Both the position numbers and the translations under genes were made by a program. Positions 27,176 to 36,311 of a stretch of DNA of 64,000 nucleotides are shown in pieces. The stretch comes from Actinokineospora diospyrosa (GTDB lineage: Bacteria; Actinomycetota; Actinomycetes; Mycobacteriales; Pseudonocardiaceae), in the NCBI RefSeq assembly GCF_024171925.1, contig NZ_JAMTCO010000011.1:124001-188000 (forward strand). The letters are read 5' to 3'. A model generated the notes under the pieces. It saw only the letters and a list, made by a program, of their open reading frames with translations, did no database searches and was not told the origin of the DNA. Numbering within the stretch: the first letter of the stretch is position 1; the number at the start of each line of letters is the position of its first letter.

Positions 27176-28048
27176 ATGGCGACAGTCGCGGAGTGGATCG
27201 AGGGCGCGCGCGTGCGCACGCTGCCAAACTCGGTGGCACCAGTCCTGGTCGGCTCAGGCGCCGCTGCCGCTGTAGGCGCGTTCTCTTTGGTCCGGGCCGC
27301 GTTGGCGCTCTTGGTGTCCTTGGCTCTGCAGGTCGGGGTGAACTACGCCAATGACTACTCCGACGGCGTAAGAGGCACCGACAGCGAGCGGGTCGGCCCA
27401 CTGCGACTGGTTGGTTCCGGAGTCGCTTCACCGGCCACCGTTAAGGCTGCCGCGTTCGCTTGCTTTGCTCTTGGCGCGGTCGCCGGTCTTGTCCTGGTGT
27501 CCCTATCGGGTCATTGGTGGTTGCTGGCAGTGGGTGCCGCCAGCATCGCGGGGGCGTGGTTCTACACCGGCGGTGAGAAGCCTTATGGCTACTCGGGTTG
27601 GGGCGAGGTCGCCGTCTTCCTCTTCTTCGGCGTGATCGCTGTGCTGGGCACCGAGTACGTACAAGCGGACCAGGTGAGCTGGTTCGGCGCCGCCGGTGCC
27701 GCGGCGATGGGCTCGTTCTCCGCAGCGGTACTGGTCGCGAACAACCTTCGTGACGTGCCCACCGACCGTGTGGCCGGTAAGAACACCTTGGCCGTGCGGC
27801 TCGGTGAGCCGCGCACCCGAGTGCTGTACCAGGTACTTGTGGCGATCCCGTTCGTCCTAACGGTGGCTGCGGCGTTCTCGACACCGATAGCGCTAGTCGG
27901 ACTCGTTGCCGCTGCCTTTGTCGTGCCCTCTGCTCGCCTCGTAGCGCGCGGCGAGACGGGACTGAAGCTGATCCCCGTGTTGAAGCAGACCGGGCTCGCG
28001 ATGCTGACCTGGGCCGTGGTTACGGCTATCGGGGTCGGGCTGTCCTAA
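27176..28048 (+). CDS. menA: 1,4-dihydroxy-2-naphthoate prenyltransferase
   Basis: MenA attaches the polyprenyl chain to DHNA in the membrane. The 290-aa protein has about eight to nine hydrophobic helices, the first Asp-rich motif [14 protein letters not shown] and the second one in [25 protein letters not shown] 27176 is supported by family alignment ([19 protein letters not shown]). It ends with a stop that overlaps the convergent Cds1-like gene by 4 bp. Confidence 0.95.
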   Translation: MATVAEWIEGARVRTLPNSVAPVLVGSGAAAAVGAFSLVRAALALLVSLALQVGVNYANDYSDGVRGTDSERVGPLRLVGSGVASPATVKAAAFACFALGAVAGLVLVSLSGHWWLLAVGAASIAGAWFYTGGEKPYGYSGWGEVAVFLFFGVIAVLGTEYVQADQVSWFGAAGAAAMGSFSAAVLVANNLRDVPTDRVAGKNTLAVRLGEPRTRVLYQVLVAIPFVLTVAAAFSTPIALVGLVAAAFVVPSARLVARGETGLKLIPVLKQTGLAMLTWAVVTAIGVGLS

Positions 28049-29136
28049 CCGTTCCACTCGCCGGTCGCGAAGAACGTTTCCAAGATCTCGTCGTAAGGCG
28101 CGAGATCAATCCCTTGCGCGGTAAGCCAAGCATCGTCGTAGTAGGTGTGCGAGTACCGCTCCCCGCCGTCGCATAGAAGCGTGACGACGCTGCCGGTGAC
28201 ACCCTCCGCCTTGAGCTCAGCGAGGATCTCGAACGCGCCCCACAAGTTCGTCCCGGTAGACCCGCCGACCCGACGCCCGAGCATCTGCTCGACCCGCCGG
28301 ATCACCGCGACCGACGCCGCGTCCGGCACCTTGATCATGCGGTCGATCACCTGACCGAGGAACGACGGCTCCACCCGCGGCCGCCCGATGCCCTCGATCC
28401 GCGACCCCTGGCAGCCGGTCAGCCCCGGCACCGCGTCGCGCCAAGCGTCGAAGAAGACCGAGTTCTCCGGGTCGACCACGGCCAACCGGGTGCTCAGCGC
28501 GCGGTAGCGGATGTAGCGCCCGATCGTGGCGCTCGTGCCGCCGGTCCCGGCGCCGACGACGATCCACCGGGGCTCGGGGTGCGGCTCCAGCGCCATCTGC
28601 CCGAACACCGACTCGGCGATGTTGTTGTTGCCGCGCCAGTCCGTGGCCCGCTCCGCGTGGGTGAACTGGTCGATGAAGTGCCCGCCGAGCTCCTCGGCCA
28701 GCCGGTTCGACTCGGCGTAGATCTGGCTCGGCTTGTCGACGAAGTGACATCGGCCACCCTGCCGCTCGATCAGCTGCACCTTCTCCGGGCTCGTCGTCCG
28801 GGGCATCACGGCGATGAACGGCAGGCCCAGCATGCGGGCGAAGTACGCCTCGGACACCGCGGTGGACCCGGAGGACGCCTCGATGACCGGGGTGCCCTCC
28901 ACGATCCAGCCGTTGCACAACGCGTAGAGGAACAGCGACCGCGCCAGGCGGTGCTTGAGCGAGCCAGTGGGATGGGTTGACTCGTCCTTGAGGTAGAGCC
29001 GCACGCCCCACGGTTCGGGGAGCGGGAACGGCAGCAGGTGGGTGTCGGCGCTGCGGTTCGCGTCCGCCTCGATGATCCGCACGGCCTCGCACACCCAAGC
29101 CCGGGTCTTGTCGCTGCACCTGTCCACGGCGGTCAT
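28045..29136 (-). CDS. cds1: PLP-dependent cysteine desulfhydrase/synthase-like (Cds1-like)
   Basis: The 363-aa fold-type II PLP enzyme has the Schiff-base lysine in [14 protein letters not shown], the substrate loop [11 protein letters not shown] and the phosphate-binding [14 protein letters not shown]. It resembles mycobacterial Cds1 (Rv3684), which breaks L-cysteine to sulfide, pyruvate and ammonia, more than CysK or CysM. Sulfide production could matter to iron-sulfur or redox balance here. The exact reaction is an inference. Confidence 0.75.
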   Translation of the reverse strand: MTAVDRCSDKTRAWVCEAVRIIEADANRSADTHLLPFPLPEPWGVRLYLKDESTHPTGSLKHRLARSLFLYALCNGWIVEGTPVIEASSGSTAVSEAYFARMLGLPFIAVMPRTTSPEKVQLIERQGGRCHFVDKPSQIYAESNRLAEELGGHFIDQFTHAERATDWRGNNNIAESVFGQMALEPHPEPRWIVVGAGTGGTSATIGRYIRYRALSTRLAVVDPENSVFFDAWRDAVPGLTGCQGSRIEGIGRPRVEPSFLGQVIDRMIKVPDAASVAVIRRVEQMLGRRVGGSTGTNLWGAFEILAELKAEGVTGSVVTLLCDGGERYSHTYYDDAWLTAQGIDLAPYDEILETFFATGEWNG

Positions 29137-29204
29137 GTACCAACATTATCGCCTAGCAGCGGTTTTGCCAGCGCCCCAACGAGTGGCGGGGGTGTCGCGC
29201 AGGG

Positions 29205-29474
29205 TCAGGACTCGCCGCGCAGCTGCGCGCGCAGGCGCGCGCGCTCGGCGTTGCGGCCCGCGTGCCGGGCGGCGAGCCCGGCGGTGACGCGGGAGTTGAG
29301 GCCGCGGAACAGCAGCAGGCCGAGCGGGAAACCGACGACTACGCCGATCGCGACGGCCACCAGCAGCGGGATGTCGAACAGCGTCAGCACAGCCGCCACC
29401 GCCACCACCAGAACCAGGCGCAACACGGTGTAGAGGGCCAGGTCACGGCCCAGGTTGCCGTCGGGCTTGTCCAC
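29205..29474 (-). CDS. DUF4229-type membrane protein
   Basis: The 89-aa protein has two transmembrane helices (about residues 12-31, ALYTVLRLVLVVAVAAVLTL, and 35-55, PLLVAVAIGVVVGFPLGLLLF) and a basic C-terminal tail (RARLRAQLRGES). GTG 29474 gives VDKPDGNLGRDLALY; the frame is open upstream but there it overlaps the Lrp gene in the wrong phase. It follows that gene by 10 nt. Confidence 0.7.
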   Translation of the reverse strand: MDKPDGNLGRDLALYTVLRLVLVVAVAAVLTLFDIPLLVAVAIGVVVGFPLGLLLFRGLNSRVTAGLAARHAGRNAERARLRAQLRGES

Positions 29475-29484
29475 GGCCCCGAGG

Positions 29485-29943
29485 CTACCCCTCGGTCTCC
29501 TCCACGGTGTTCGGCCTGCCCTCGAAGCGGGTGGAGAGCACCACGGTGGACCTGGTGCGGGCCACGCCCTTGATCCGCCGGAGCCTGCTGAGCGCGCGCT
29601 CCAGGTCGTCGACCGTGGCGACCCGGACCTTGACCACGAACGCCTCGTCACCGGCCACCCGGTAGCAGGACTCGACCTCCACCAGTTCGCCGAGCGCGTC
29701 GGCGACCTCCTCGTCGTCGGCGGTGTCGGTCGGGTGGATCCCCACCAGCGCGGTCACCCCGAGACCGACCGCGCGCGGGTCGACCTGCGCGTGGTAGCCG
29801 GTGATGACACCGGACGACTCCAGCTTGGCCACCCGCTCGTGCACGGCGGAGGCGGAGAGCCCGACCTGTCGCCCCAGGTCGGCGTAGGTGACCCGGCCGT
29901 TGGTGCGCAGCGCGGCGATGATGCGGCGATCGACTGTGTCCAC
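29485..29943 (-). CDS. Lrp/AsnC family regulator
   Basis: The 152-aa protein has an N-terminal helix-turn-helix (TVDRRIIAALRTNGRVTYADLGRQVGLSASAVHERVAKLE) and a C-terminal RAM/effector-binding domain (AVGLGVTALVGIHP ... FVVKVRVATVDDLERAL). The ligand is unknown. The start could be GTG 29943 (chosen, VDTVDRRI) or TTG 29952. It is divergent from bldC, with a 171-bp shared upstream region. Confidence 0.87.
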   Translation of the reverse strand: MDTVDRRIIAALRTNGRVTYADLGRQVGLSASAVHERVAKLESSGVITGYHAQVDPRAVGLGVTALVGIHPTDTADDEEVADALGELVEVESCYRVAGDEAFVVKVRVATVDDLERALSRLRRIKGVARTRSTVVLSTRFEGRPNTVEETEG

Positions 29944-30114
29944 GGGGCGCAAGCGTACGGCGTGCGCACCCGGTGTCCGAACCGGCCGATTTGTCCCTTA
30001 CTACCTCTTTACCATCACCCAACCGTTCGAGTACCCAATGGTCGAAGTGCCACGATGCTCCTGGTTTACCCCGATCGACGGGTCCCCCCGATCGACTGAG
30101 CCAAGGAGACGGCG

Positions 30115-30324
30115 ATGACTGTGGCGCACGTCGGAGAACGGCTGCTGACCCCGGGAGAGGTCGCCACGCTGTTCCGAGTCGACCCCAAGACGGTGACCAG
30201 GTGGGCGACGGCGGGCCGGATCGGCTCGATCCGCACCCCCGGTGGTCACCGGCGGTTCCGCGAGTCCGAGGTCAAGACCCTGCTCGCGGAGCTCACCACC
30301 GAGGCCTCCGAGCAGACCGCCTGA
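30115..30324 (+). CDS. bldC: BldC-type developmental regulator
   Basis: BldC is a small MerR-like DNA-binding protein that delays development in Streptomyces. The 69-aa product is nearly pure DNA-binding domain: LLTPGEVATLFRVDPKTVTRWATAGRIGSIRTPGGHRRF, followed by ESEVKTLLAEL. A strong AAGGAGA ribosome site lies 6-7 nt upstream. The upstream region carries a direct repeat (CCGATCGAC) of unknown role. Confidence 0.95.
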   Translation: MTVAHVGERLLTPGEVATLFRVDPKTVTRWATAGRIGSIRTPGGHRRFRESEVKTLLAELTTEASEQTA

Positions 30325-30338
30325 CCACCGGTTGGGGA

Positions 30339-30368
30339 GGGCCCCTGGACCAGCGGGTCCACCGGCCC
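30339..30368 (+). terminator. Hairpin after bldC
   Basis: An interrupted stem-loop pairs TGGACC with GGTCCA and, outside it, GGGCC with GGCCC. There is no U-tract, so it would be a weak or Rho-independent-like terminator at best. Confidence 0.4.
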
Positions 30369-30432
30369 CACCCACCACCCGGACAAACCGGCTAACCTCG
30401 AACACCCAGGCCTGTTCGAAAGGTGGCCCCGC

Positions 30433-30621
30433 ATGCTGTACCTGCTCGCCGCGGTCGGCGCGATCACCGTTGGCGTGCTGCTGTGGCGGGCGTTCGGGGT
30501 GCGCACGGCCGAGGTCGCCCCGCGACCCGGCCGGGTCGTCGCCCCGGACGACGACCCGGAGTTCCTGCGCGGCCTGGACAAGTTCCGCAAGTCCGACGGC
30601 GAGGACCAGCCCCCGGCGTGA
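30433..30621 (+). CDS. Small membrane protein
   Basis: The 62-aa product has one N-terminal transmembrane helix (residues 2-19, LYLLAAVGAITVGVLLWR) and a cytoplasmic, acidic tail (DDDPEFLRGLDKFRKSDGED). GAAAGG lies 9 nt upstream of the ATG. It sits between bldC and the convergent ATPase gene. I do not know a function. Confidence 0.65.
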   Translation: MLYLLAAVGAITVGVLLWRAFGVRTAEVAPRPGRVVAPDDDPEFLRGLDKFRKSDGEDQPPA

Positions 30622-30627
30622 GCCGGT

Positions 30628-32262
30628 TCAGGCCATCCGGGGGCGGGGCCCGCTGGCGAAGTCGTCAGCGACCGTCGCCGCCAGTTCCAGCAGCGCGAGC
30701 CGGGTCTCCGGGGCCAACCGCTCCAACTCGATCTCCGCGCCCTCTTCCAGGTGCGGGTCGAACGGGATCCGGCAGACCGCCCTGCACCGGGCACCGAAGT
30801 GCTGGGCCAGCTTGTCCAGGTCGACCGAGCCGGACTTGGGCCGCACCGAGTTGATCACCGCGACCGAGCGGGCGACCAGCGTCCGGTAGCCGTGCGCGTC
30901 CAGCCAGTCCAGCGTCGCCGAGGCGCTGCGGGCGCCGTCGACCGAGCCGGAGGACACGATCACCAGCGAGTCGGCGAGGTCGAGCACGCCCTTCATCGCC
31001 GAGTGCATCAGTCCGGTGCCGCAGTCGGTGAGCACGATGTTGTAGAAGTGCTCCAGCAGAGCCACCGTGCGCCGGTAGTCGTCCTCGCTGAACGCCTCGG
31101 ACACCGCCGGGTCCTGCTCGCTCGCCAACACCTCTAGCCGGGACGGGCCCTGCGAGGTGTAGGCGCGGATGTCGCTATAGCGGCGGATGCGGCCGGCGTC
31201 GCGCAGCAGGTGCCGCACGGTCGCTGTGGTCTCCAGCGGGATCTTCTGGCTCAGCGTGCCACGGTCGGGGTTCGCGTCGACCGCGATGACCCTGTCGCCA
31301 CGCAGCGACGAGAAGGTCGAACCGAGCGTGGTGGTGGTCGTCGTCTTACCGACCCCGCCCTTGAGGCTGAGCATCGCGATCTTGTAGCAACCGCGCAGCG
31401 GTTGGTTTACCCGTGCGATCAGCTCACGCCTGCGCACCTCTGCCGGGCTCTCACCGACGTTGACGAGCCTGCCCGTGGCCACATAGACGGCCTTACGCCA
31501 CCCGGACTGCGGTGCCCTCTTGGTCTGCTTAAGCAGCCGTGCCGAGGACAACTCCTCACCGTGGCCTGCCTGCGGGTCGCTGTAGTAGCCCTGGCCGACC
31601 TGGTGCGGACCGGTGATGGCCGCGTTCTGCGCGTACGGGTTCCCCTGCTGGCCCGGTTGCGGCAGGCCCTGGTTCGGTCCCGGGAAGTGCTGCATGGGCG
31701 GCGGGAACTGCTGCATCGGCTGCGGCTGCGCGTGGTGCTGCTGCGGGCGCTGCTGCTGCTGGACCGGCGGCCGCGCGGGCTGGTGCTGAACGGGTGCCTG
31801 GTGCTGCACCGGCGGCTGGTGCTGGGCGGCGGGCTGGTGCTGGGCCACCTGCTGCACTGGCTGCTGCTGGACCTGCTGCTGCGCCGGTGGCTGGTGCGCC
31901 GGGTTGGGGTGCCCGGGGTTGGGCACGATCTGGGTCTCGTTGGGGTTCGGCTGGGCCGGGATGGCCTGCGGCCCCGACTGCTGCGGCCCGGGCTGCTGCT
32001 GGGCGGGCTGTCCCGCGGTGGCCGGAACGCGCTGGTTCATCGGCTGCGTGCCTGCCGTCTGCGGGTCATGACCGGCGTTCGGCGGCGCGTAGAGCTCGGC
32101 TTGGTCGGCCGCCTGCTCCGGCTGCGCGCTCGGGTCCGGCCCGGCCAGGTGCGCCTCGGCGAGCTCGGGATCCGGGCCGAAGTCGGGTGTGCCGGTGTCG
32201 GTCCCCCCGGTCACCACCGGCGGCCGCCAAGCCGCCTCGGACTCGTCATGGCGTCCAGTCAC
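30628..32262 (-). CDS. MinD/ParA-like ATPase with long Q/P-rich N-terminus
   Basis: The C-terminal half (about residues 290-544) is a deviant-Walker ATPase: LSLKGGVGKTTTTTTLGS, VIAVDANPDRGTL and VLTDCGTGLMHSAM. The first ~240 residues are low complexity, rich in Q, P, H and A (for example AQQQVQQQPVQQVAQHQP). This architecture recalls EspI-type proteins of ESX (type VII) loci, but no ESX gene is nearby. The GTG at 32262 has GGGAGGGG 9 nt upstream. Likely roles are cell-pole organisation or secretion control; this is inference. Confidence 0.8.
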   Translation of the reverse strand: MTGRHDESEAAWRPPVVTGGTDTGTPDFGPDPELAEAHLAGPDPSAQPEQAADQAELYAPPNAGHDPQTAGTQPMNQRVPATAGQPAQQQPGPQQSGPQAIPAQPNPNETQIVPNPGHPNPAHQPPAQQQVQQQPVQQVAQHQPAAQHQPPVQHQAPVQHQPARPPVQQQQRPQQHHAQPQPMQQFPPPMQHFPGPNQGLPQPGQQGNPYAQNAAITGPHQVGQGYYSDPQAGHGEELSSARLLKQTKRAPQSGWRKAVYVATGRLVNVGESPAEVRRRELIARVNQPLRGCYKIAMLSLKGGVGKTTTTTTLGSTFSSLRGDRVIAVDANPDRGTLSQKIPLETTATVRHLLRDAGRIRRYSDIRAYTSQGPSRLEVLASEQDPAVSEAFSEDDYRRTVALLEHFYNIVLTDCGTGLMHSAMKGVLDLADSLVIVSSGSVDGARSASATLDWLDAHGYRTLVARSVAVINSVRPKSGSVDLDKLAQHFGARCRAVCRIPFDPHLEEGAEIELERLAPETRLALLELAATVADDFASGPRPRMA

Positions 32263-32314
32263 CCCTGAGACCCCTCCCGCGAACCTCGACCCTGTGGCTG
32301 CGACGGTAGTCGCT

Positions 32315-32348
32315 CACCGCGTCACCCACCGAAGGGGGTAACGCGGTG
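32315..32348. terminator. Hairpin downstream of ccsB
   Basis: CACCGCGT (32315-32322) pairs with ACGCGGTG (32341-32348), with further ACCC/GGGGT pairing inside. No U-tract follows on either strand. It lies between the ccsB stop and the ATPase start, both on the minus strand. Confidence 0.4.
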
Positions 32349-32389
32349 TGCACAAGCAACCGCAGGTGGGAGGGGTCATGCGGCCGGGG

Positions 32390-33340
32390 TCAGGCGTACG
32401 AGTGCAGGCCCGCGATGACCAGGTTGATGAAGAACAGGTTGAACACGACCAGCGCGAAAGCGACCGAGTTGATCACAGCGGCCCGGGTGCCGCGCCAGCC
32501 AGCGGTCGCCCGCGAGTGCAGGTACCCCGCGTAGACGACCCAGGCGACGAAGGCGACGGTCTCCTTGGGGTCCCAGCCCCAGAACCGGCCCCACGCGGCC
32601 TCGGCCCAGATGGCGCCGCAGATGATGCCGAAGGTGTAGATCGGGAACGCGAAGATGGTGGTGCGGTAGGCGAGCCGGTCGAGCGAGGCTGCCTCCGGCA
32701 GCTTCGGGCCGATCCTGGTGAACCGACCCGGGTTCGCGTCGTGCCGGACCTTGACCAGGTACAGCACGCTGAACACGCCGGGCACCAGGAACAGGCCGCT
32801 GGACAGGATCGCCGCCGCGACGTGGATGACCAGCCAGTACGACTGCAGCGCGGGCATCACCGGACCGGCGGCGGTGTAGAGCGCGGTGCCGCCGAGGAAC
32901 ATCAGGATCACGACCGGGGTGAGCACGAACGCGCCGAGCCTGCGCACGTCGAACTTGCGCATCAGCACCAGCCACGTGACCACCGCGACCAGCATCGTCG
33001 CGGCGCCGTACTCGTACATGTTGCCCCAGGGGGCGCGGCCGGTGGCCACCCCGCGCAGCACGATCGAGCCCAGGTGCAGCAGGGCGCCGAGCACGGTCAG
33101 CGCGACGGCCATCCGCCCGAACCGCTCGGGCTTGCCGACCTCAGTGGACTCGTCGATGCGGCCGATGGCCGGGGTCACGGGGGCTCCCGCGCCGACCAGT
33201 TCGCGAGCCTGCTCGGACTTCTTGGCCTTGCGCGTAAAGGCCTGCTCGGTGGTGTAGAACACCATCGCGAACACATAGATCAGGGCGGCGGCGCGGTAGA
33301 GCCAGTCGCTGTAAGTGGCCAGCGTGTCGTTGACCGGCAT
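32390..33340 (-). CDS. ccsB: Cytochrome c biogenesis protein CcsB
   Basis: CcsB (CcsA-type) handles and exports heme for system II cytochrome c maturation with ResB. The 316-aa protein has about eight transmembrane helices and the tryptophan-rich heme-handling motif WAEAAWGRFWGWDPKETVAFVAWVVYAGYLH, plus conserved histidines such as LLHLGSIVLRG and YWLVIHVAAA. ATG 33340 begins MPVNDTLATYSDWLYR; the resB stop is 2 nt upstream. Confidence 0.93.
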   Translation of the reverse strand: MPVNDTLATYSDWLYRAAALIYVFAMVFYTTEQAFTRKAKKSEQARELVGAGAPVTPAIGRIDESTEVGKPERFGRMAVALTVLGALLHLGSIVLRGVATGRAPWGNMYEYGAATMLVAVVTWLVLMRKFDVRRLGAFVLTPVVILMFLGGTALYTAAGPVMPALQSYWLVIHVAAAILSSGLFLVPGVFSVLYLVKVRHDANPGRFTRIGPKLPEAASLDRLAYRTTIFAFPIYTFGIICGAIWAEAAWGRFWGWDPKETVAFVAWVVYAGYLHSRATAGWRGTRAAVINSVAFALVVFNLFFINLVIAGLHSYA

Positions 33341-33342
33341 CC

Positions 33343-34884
33343 TTAGGTATCCCTCCTGGGAAGCAGCTGAGCTGCAAGCCTGTGGAACTCCTCGCCATAA
33401 CCCGCCTGGTCGGTTCGCGCGAGGCCGCCGACGCGCACCACCGTACTTCCCGACTCGTCGGGGCTCGCGCGAACCCACAGCCTGCGCCGCCGCACGGTCA
33501 GCGACACCCCGAGCCCGAGGATCATCGCGACGGCCGCCACCAAGACCCACACCTGCGTCGGGTCGTGCGAGACCTGCAGCGACACCCACGGCACCACACC
33601 GTCGAAGGTGACCTTCGTGCCGTCGTCGAGGGTGATCGCCCCGCCGATCTTCAGGTTCTCCCGCGCGACCCGGGTGAGCCTGCCGCTGTCCACCAAGGAC
33701 TGGTCGATCTGGAAGATGGACTGGCCGCGCCCGGAGTCGATCCCCAGGTCACCGCGCATGACGTCGACGGCGACCGCGGGGTCCGACAGCTTCGGGTGGC
33801 TGGAGGTGAGGATCTTGTCCTCGATGAGCGAGGTCGGGGCGAACAGGCCGGTCACCGCGATCTGCCGCTTGCGCCGCTCGGTCGGGTCGGTCACCCCGGG
33901 CGGGTCGAACTTGGTGGCGCCCTCGGAGAGCAGCGTCAGGTTGTCCACCGGTCGCCACTGGATGGTCTGGGTGCGCTTCTGCCCGTCCGGGAAGGTGACC
34001 GTGAAGGTCGGCGCGTAGCCGTGGCCGAGCAGGTAGACGCGGTCGCCGACGACCCGCAGCGGGTCGTTGACGCGCAGGTCGTAGGGCCGCCAGGTGTCGC
34101 TGTCGAGGTCGTCGCCCGCCTGGTAGTCGATCTTGGCGGCGAACTGCTCCGCCTGCCCGTTGGGCAGGTAGGTGGCGTCGAACTCGTTCACCCGAACGCA
34201 GAACGGGTTCAGGTCGGTGCCGTCGACGCGCAGGCCGGGCCGGAACGAGTCGTAGCCCAGGGTGCCGGAGTTGCAGAACTGGGAGCCGTTGGCGAGGACG
34301 ATCACCTGGCCCTCGTAGTTGGCCATCTTCCCGATCGCCAGCGCCACGATCAGCGCCAGCATGGCGAAGTGGAAGACCAGGTTGCCCGCTTCCCGCAGGT
34401 AGCCGCGCTCGGCGCTGACGCTGCGCGCGCCGTCGTCCTCCGCGCGCTCGACCAGCCGCCACCCCTTGAGCCGCACCCGCGCGTCGGCCATGACCTGCTC
34501 GGGGGTGTCGGTGACCACGGCGGTCTTGTGGTGCGGCAGGCGGCTCAGGTTGCGCGGGGTGAGGACCGGCTTGGCCCGCAGCGCCTTGGCGTACTCAACG
34601 GTGCGCGGCACGAGGCAGCCGACGAGGGAGATGAACAGCAGCAGGTAGATCGCGGAGAACCAGACGCTGGCGTAGACGTCGAAGAACTGCAGGCGGTCCA
34701 GGAAGGTGCCCCACCAACCGTGCGCCTCGATGTAGGCCAACGCCCGCGGCAGGTTGAGCGAACGTTGCGGCAACAGGGCCCCCGGCATGGCCGCGAGGGC
34801 CAGCAGGAACAACAGGATCAGGGCCGTTCGCATTGATGTCAGCCCACGCCAGGTGTTGCGCACGAAAGCGCGAGCCGCGTTCAC
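33343..34884 (-). CDS. resB: Cytochrome c biogenesis protein ResB
   Basis: ResB (Ccs1) works with CcsB to attach heme to apocytochrome c. The 513-aa product has transmembrane helices near residues 20-40 (LILLFLLALAAMPGALLP), ~70-95 and ~155-175, and a last one near 450 (VWVLVAAVAMILGLGVSLTV), with a large outer-face domain between. The GTG at 34884 overlaps the ccdA stop as GTGA and is preferred over the upstream GTG at 34926. Confidence 0.93.
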   Translation of the reverse strand: MNAARAFVRNTWRGLTSMRTALILLFLLALAAMPGALLPQRSLNLPRALAYIEAHGWWGTFLDRLQFFDVYASVWFSAIYLLLFISLVGCLVPRTVEYAKALRAKPVLTPRNLSRLPHHKTAVVTDTPEQVMADARVRLKGWRLVERAEDDGARSVSAERGYLREAGNLVFHFAMLALIVALAIGKMANYEGQVIVLANGSQFCNSGTLGYDSFRPGLRVDGTDLNPFCVRVNEFDATYLPNGQAEQFAAKIDYQAGDDLDSDTWRPYDLRVNDPLRVVGDRVYLLGHGYAPTFTVTFPDGQKRTQTIQWRPVDNLTLLSEGATKFDPPGVTDPTERRKRQIAVTGLFAPTSLIEDKILTSSHPKLSDPAVAVDVMRGDLGIDSGRGQSIFQIDQSLVDSGRLTRVARENLKIGGAITLDDGTKVTFDGVVPWVSLQVSHDPTQVWVLVAAVAMILGLGVSLTVRRRRLWVRASPDESGSTVVRVGGLARTDQAGYGEEFHRLAAQLLPRRDT

Positions 34885-35651
34885 AGCGGCAACTCGAAGT
34901 CCGACACGACCGTGTTGCGTAACCACGACACGACATCAGCCCAGAGCCCGGTGACGAGCAATACGCCGACCGCGAGCAGCAACGCGCCGCCGAAGAGCTG
35001 GACCCCCCGGGTGTGCGCCCGCAGCCAGGTCGTGGCCCGCACCGCCCACCGCGCCCCCAACGCGATCACCAGGAACGGGATGCCGAGGCCCAGGCAGTAG
35101 ATGATCACCAAGAGGTACCCCCGAACCGCACTCCCCCCGGTCGAGGCCGCGATGCTCATCACCCCCGACAGCGTCGGGCTGAGGCACGGCGTCCACCCCA
35201 GCGCGAAGATCCCCCCCAGCACCGGCGCCCCCGCCAACCCGAACCGGGGTGTCTTGTGGATGCGGATGTCCTTCTGCAAGCCGGGGATCAACCCGATGAA
35301 GACCAACGCCATCGCAATGGTGACAACCCCACCAACCCGTTGCAGCACGTCCTCATTGATCAGCAACGCATCCGCGAGCCAGACAACACTGCCCACAGTC
35401 GCCGCAAAAACAACGGTGAACCCCAGCACGAACAACCCCACCGCGCCCACGACGCGGTAGCGGCCCTTCTTGCGCTCCTCCTGATCGCTGACCGCGGGCG
35501 CCTCAGCCCCCACCAGGGCGGCGAGGTAGGCGAGATACCCCGGAACCAGCGGAACCACGCACGGTGACGCGAAGGACAACAACCCGGCCAACAGCGACAG
35601 ACCGGCCGCCACCAGCAGCGGCCCAGAAACGGCAACCTGCGTCGGGTCCAC
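34881..35651 (-). CDS. ccdA: Thiol-reducing transporter CcdA
   Basis: CcdA carries reducing power across the membrane to keep the apocytochrome CxxCH thiols reduced. The 256-aa protein has six transmembrane helices and the paired cysteines: LSFASPCVVPLVPGY and LGWTPCLSPTLSGVM. GTG 35651 (VDPTQVAVSGPLL) is chosen; the ribosome site is weak. The partner resA is expected next to it but lies 3.4 kb away, past the repeat/ANTAR block. Confidence 0.92.
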   Translation of the reverse strand: MDPTQVAVSGPLLVAAGLSLLAGLLSFASPCVVPLVPGYLAYLAALVGAEAPAVSDQEERKKGRYRVVGAVGLFVLGFTVVFAATVGSVVWLADALLINEDVLQRVGGVVTIAMALVFIGLIPGLQKDIRIHKTPRFGLAGAPVLGGIFALGWTPCLSPTLSGVMSIAASTGGSAVRGYLLVIIYCLGLGIPFLVIALGARWAVRATTWLRAHTRGVQLFGGALLLAVGVLLVTGLWADVVSWLRNTVVSDFELPL

Positions 35652-35853
35652 CCGATCAGCGTAGGGAAGCGCCTCCGGGGCCCGTCCGGGGGTGGCCTGT
35701 GCCAGGACGCGGGTCACACCCCACCCCTTCAGCGACCGCACACCCCCTTGGGCGACCCGCCCACTCCCGGCCGACCACCCGGAAGCCCTGATGTCACCTC
35801 AACCCTCTGCCCCGCCCACCCCGAGCCAGCCATTTGGACTCCCGAAGACCGCT

Positions 35854-36039
35854 GGCGCCAACCACCATCTGCTCGGCGCCTGGACGGCTCGGAACAGCCG
35901 GTGTCAGCCCAGCCCGCTCTCGTCTGCCCTGCCAGCCCAGCCCCTGGACTCGGACCCGTCGGTGCCAACCCGCCCCCCGTCAGGTCCGCCCCAACCCACC
36001 TACCCAGCACCTGGACAGTCGGACTCGCTGGTGCCAAGT
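35854..36039. repeat. Array of ~70-bp repeats (copy A)
   Basis: Four degenerate units, marked by GGCGCC or GGTGCC/GGTGTC near 35854, 35900, 35961 and 36030. A shared core reads roughly TGGACnGTCGGAC...GGTGCCAA. The array leads directly into hairpin A; the same arrangement occurs in inverse orientation at 42939-43190. It encodes nothing recognisable. Confidence 0.7.
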
Positions 36040-36184
36040 GCTCGATGGGGTGGACCTGTTTTGTGTGGGGGGACGACACCCGTAGCGTTTCCGCGCGGCA
36101 GGGCCAGTCTTTTCGGCCCCTGCTTTGCGGACCTGCCACGGGTGTCGTAGGGGCCCCACGCAAAACAGGTCCACCCCATCGAGC
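36040..36184. repeat. 145-bp long-hairpin element, copy A
   Basis: The outer arms, GCTCGATGGGGTGGACCTGT (36040-36059) and its complement ending at 36184, pair over about 30 bp. Inside is a second 10-bp stem (ACGACACCCG, 36073-36082, with CGGGTGTCGT, 36139-36148), then TCCGC/GCGGA and GCAGGGCC/GGCCCCTGC around a loop AGTCTTTTC. Copies B (42790-42934) and C (43372-43516) have exactly the same length. No coding sense is likely. Confidence 0.85.
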
Positions 36185-36311
36185 AAAGCTCGAGAATCGC
36201 GGATCAGATGCAATGCCGAAGGCGAGCCGTTCACCGGAGCCGAAGGCGGAGGCCCGAATCCCTTGCCCCGCATCCCCAACCCGGGCACGCGTCAAGATCA
36301 ACCTGATCGAA

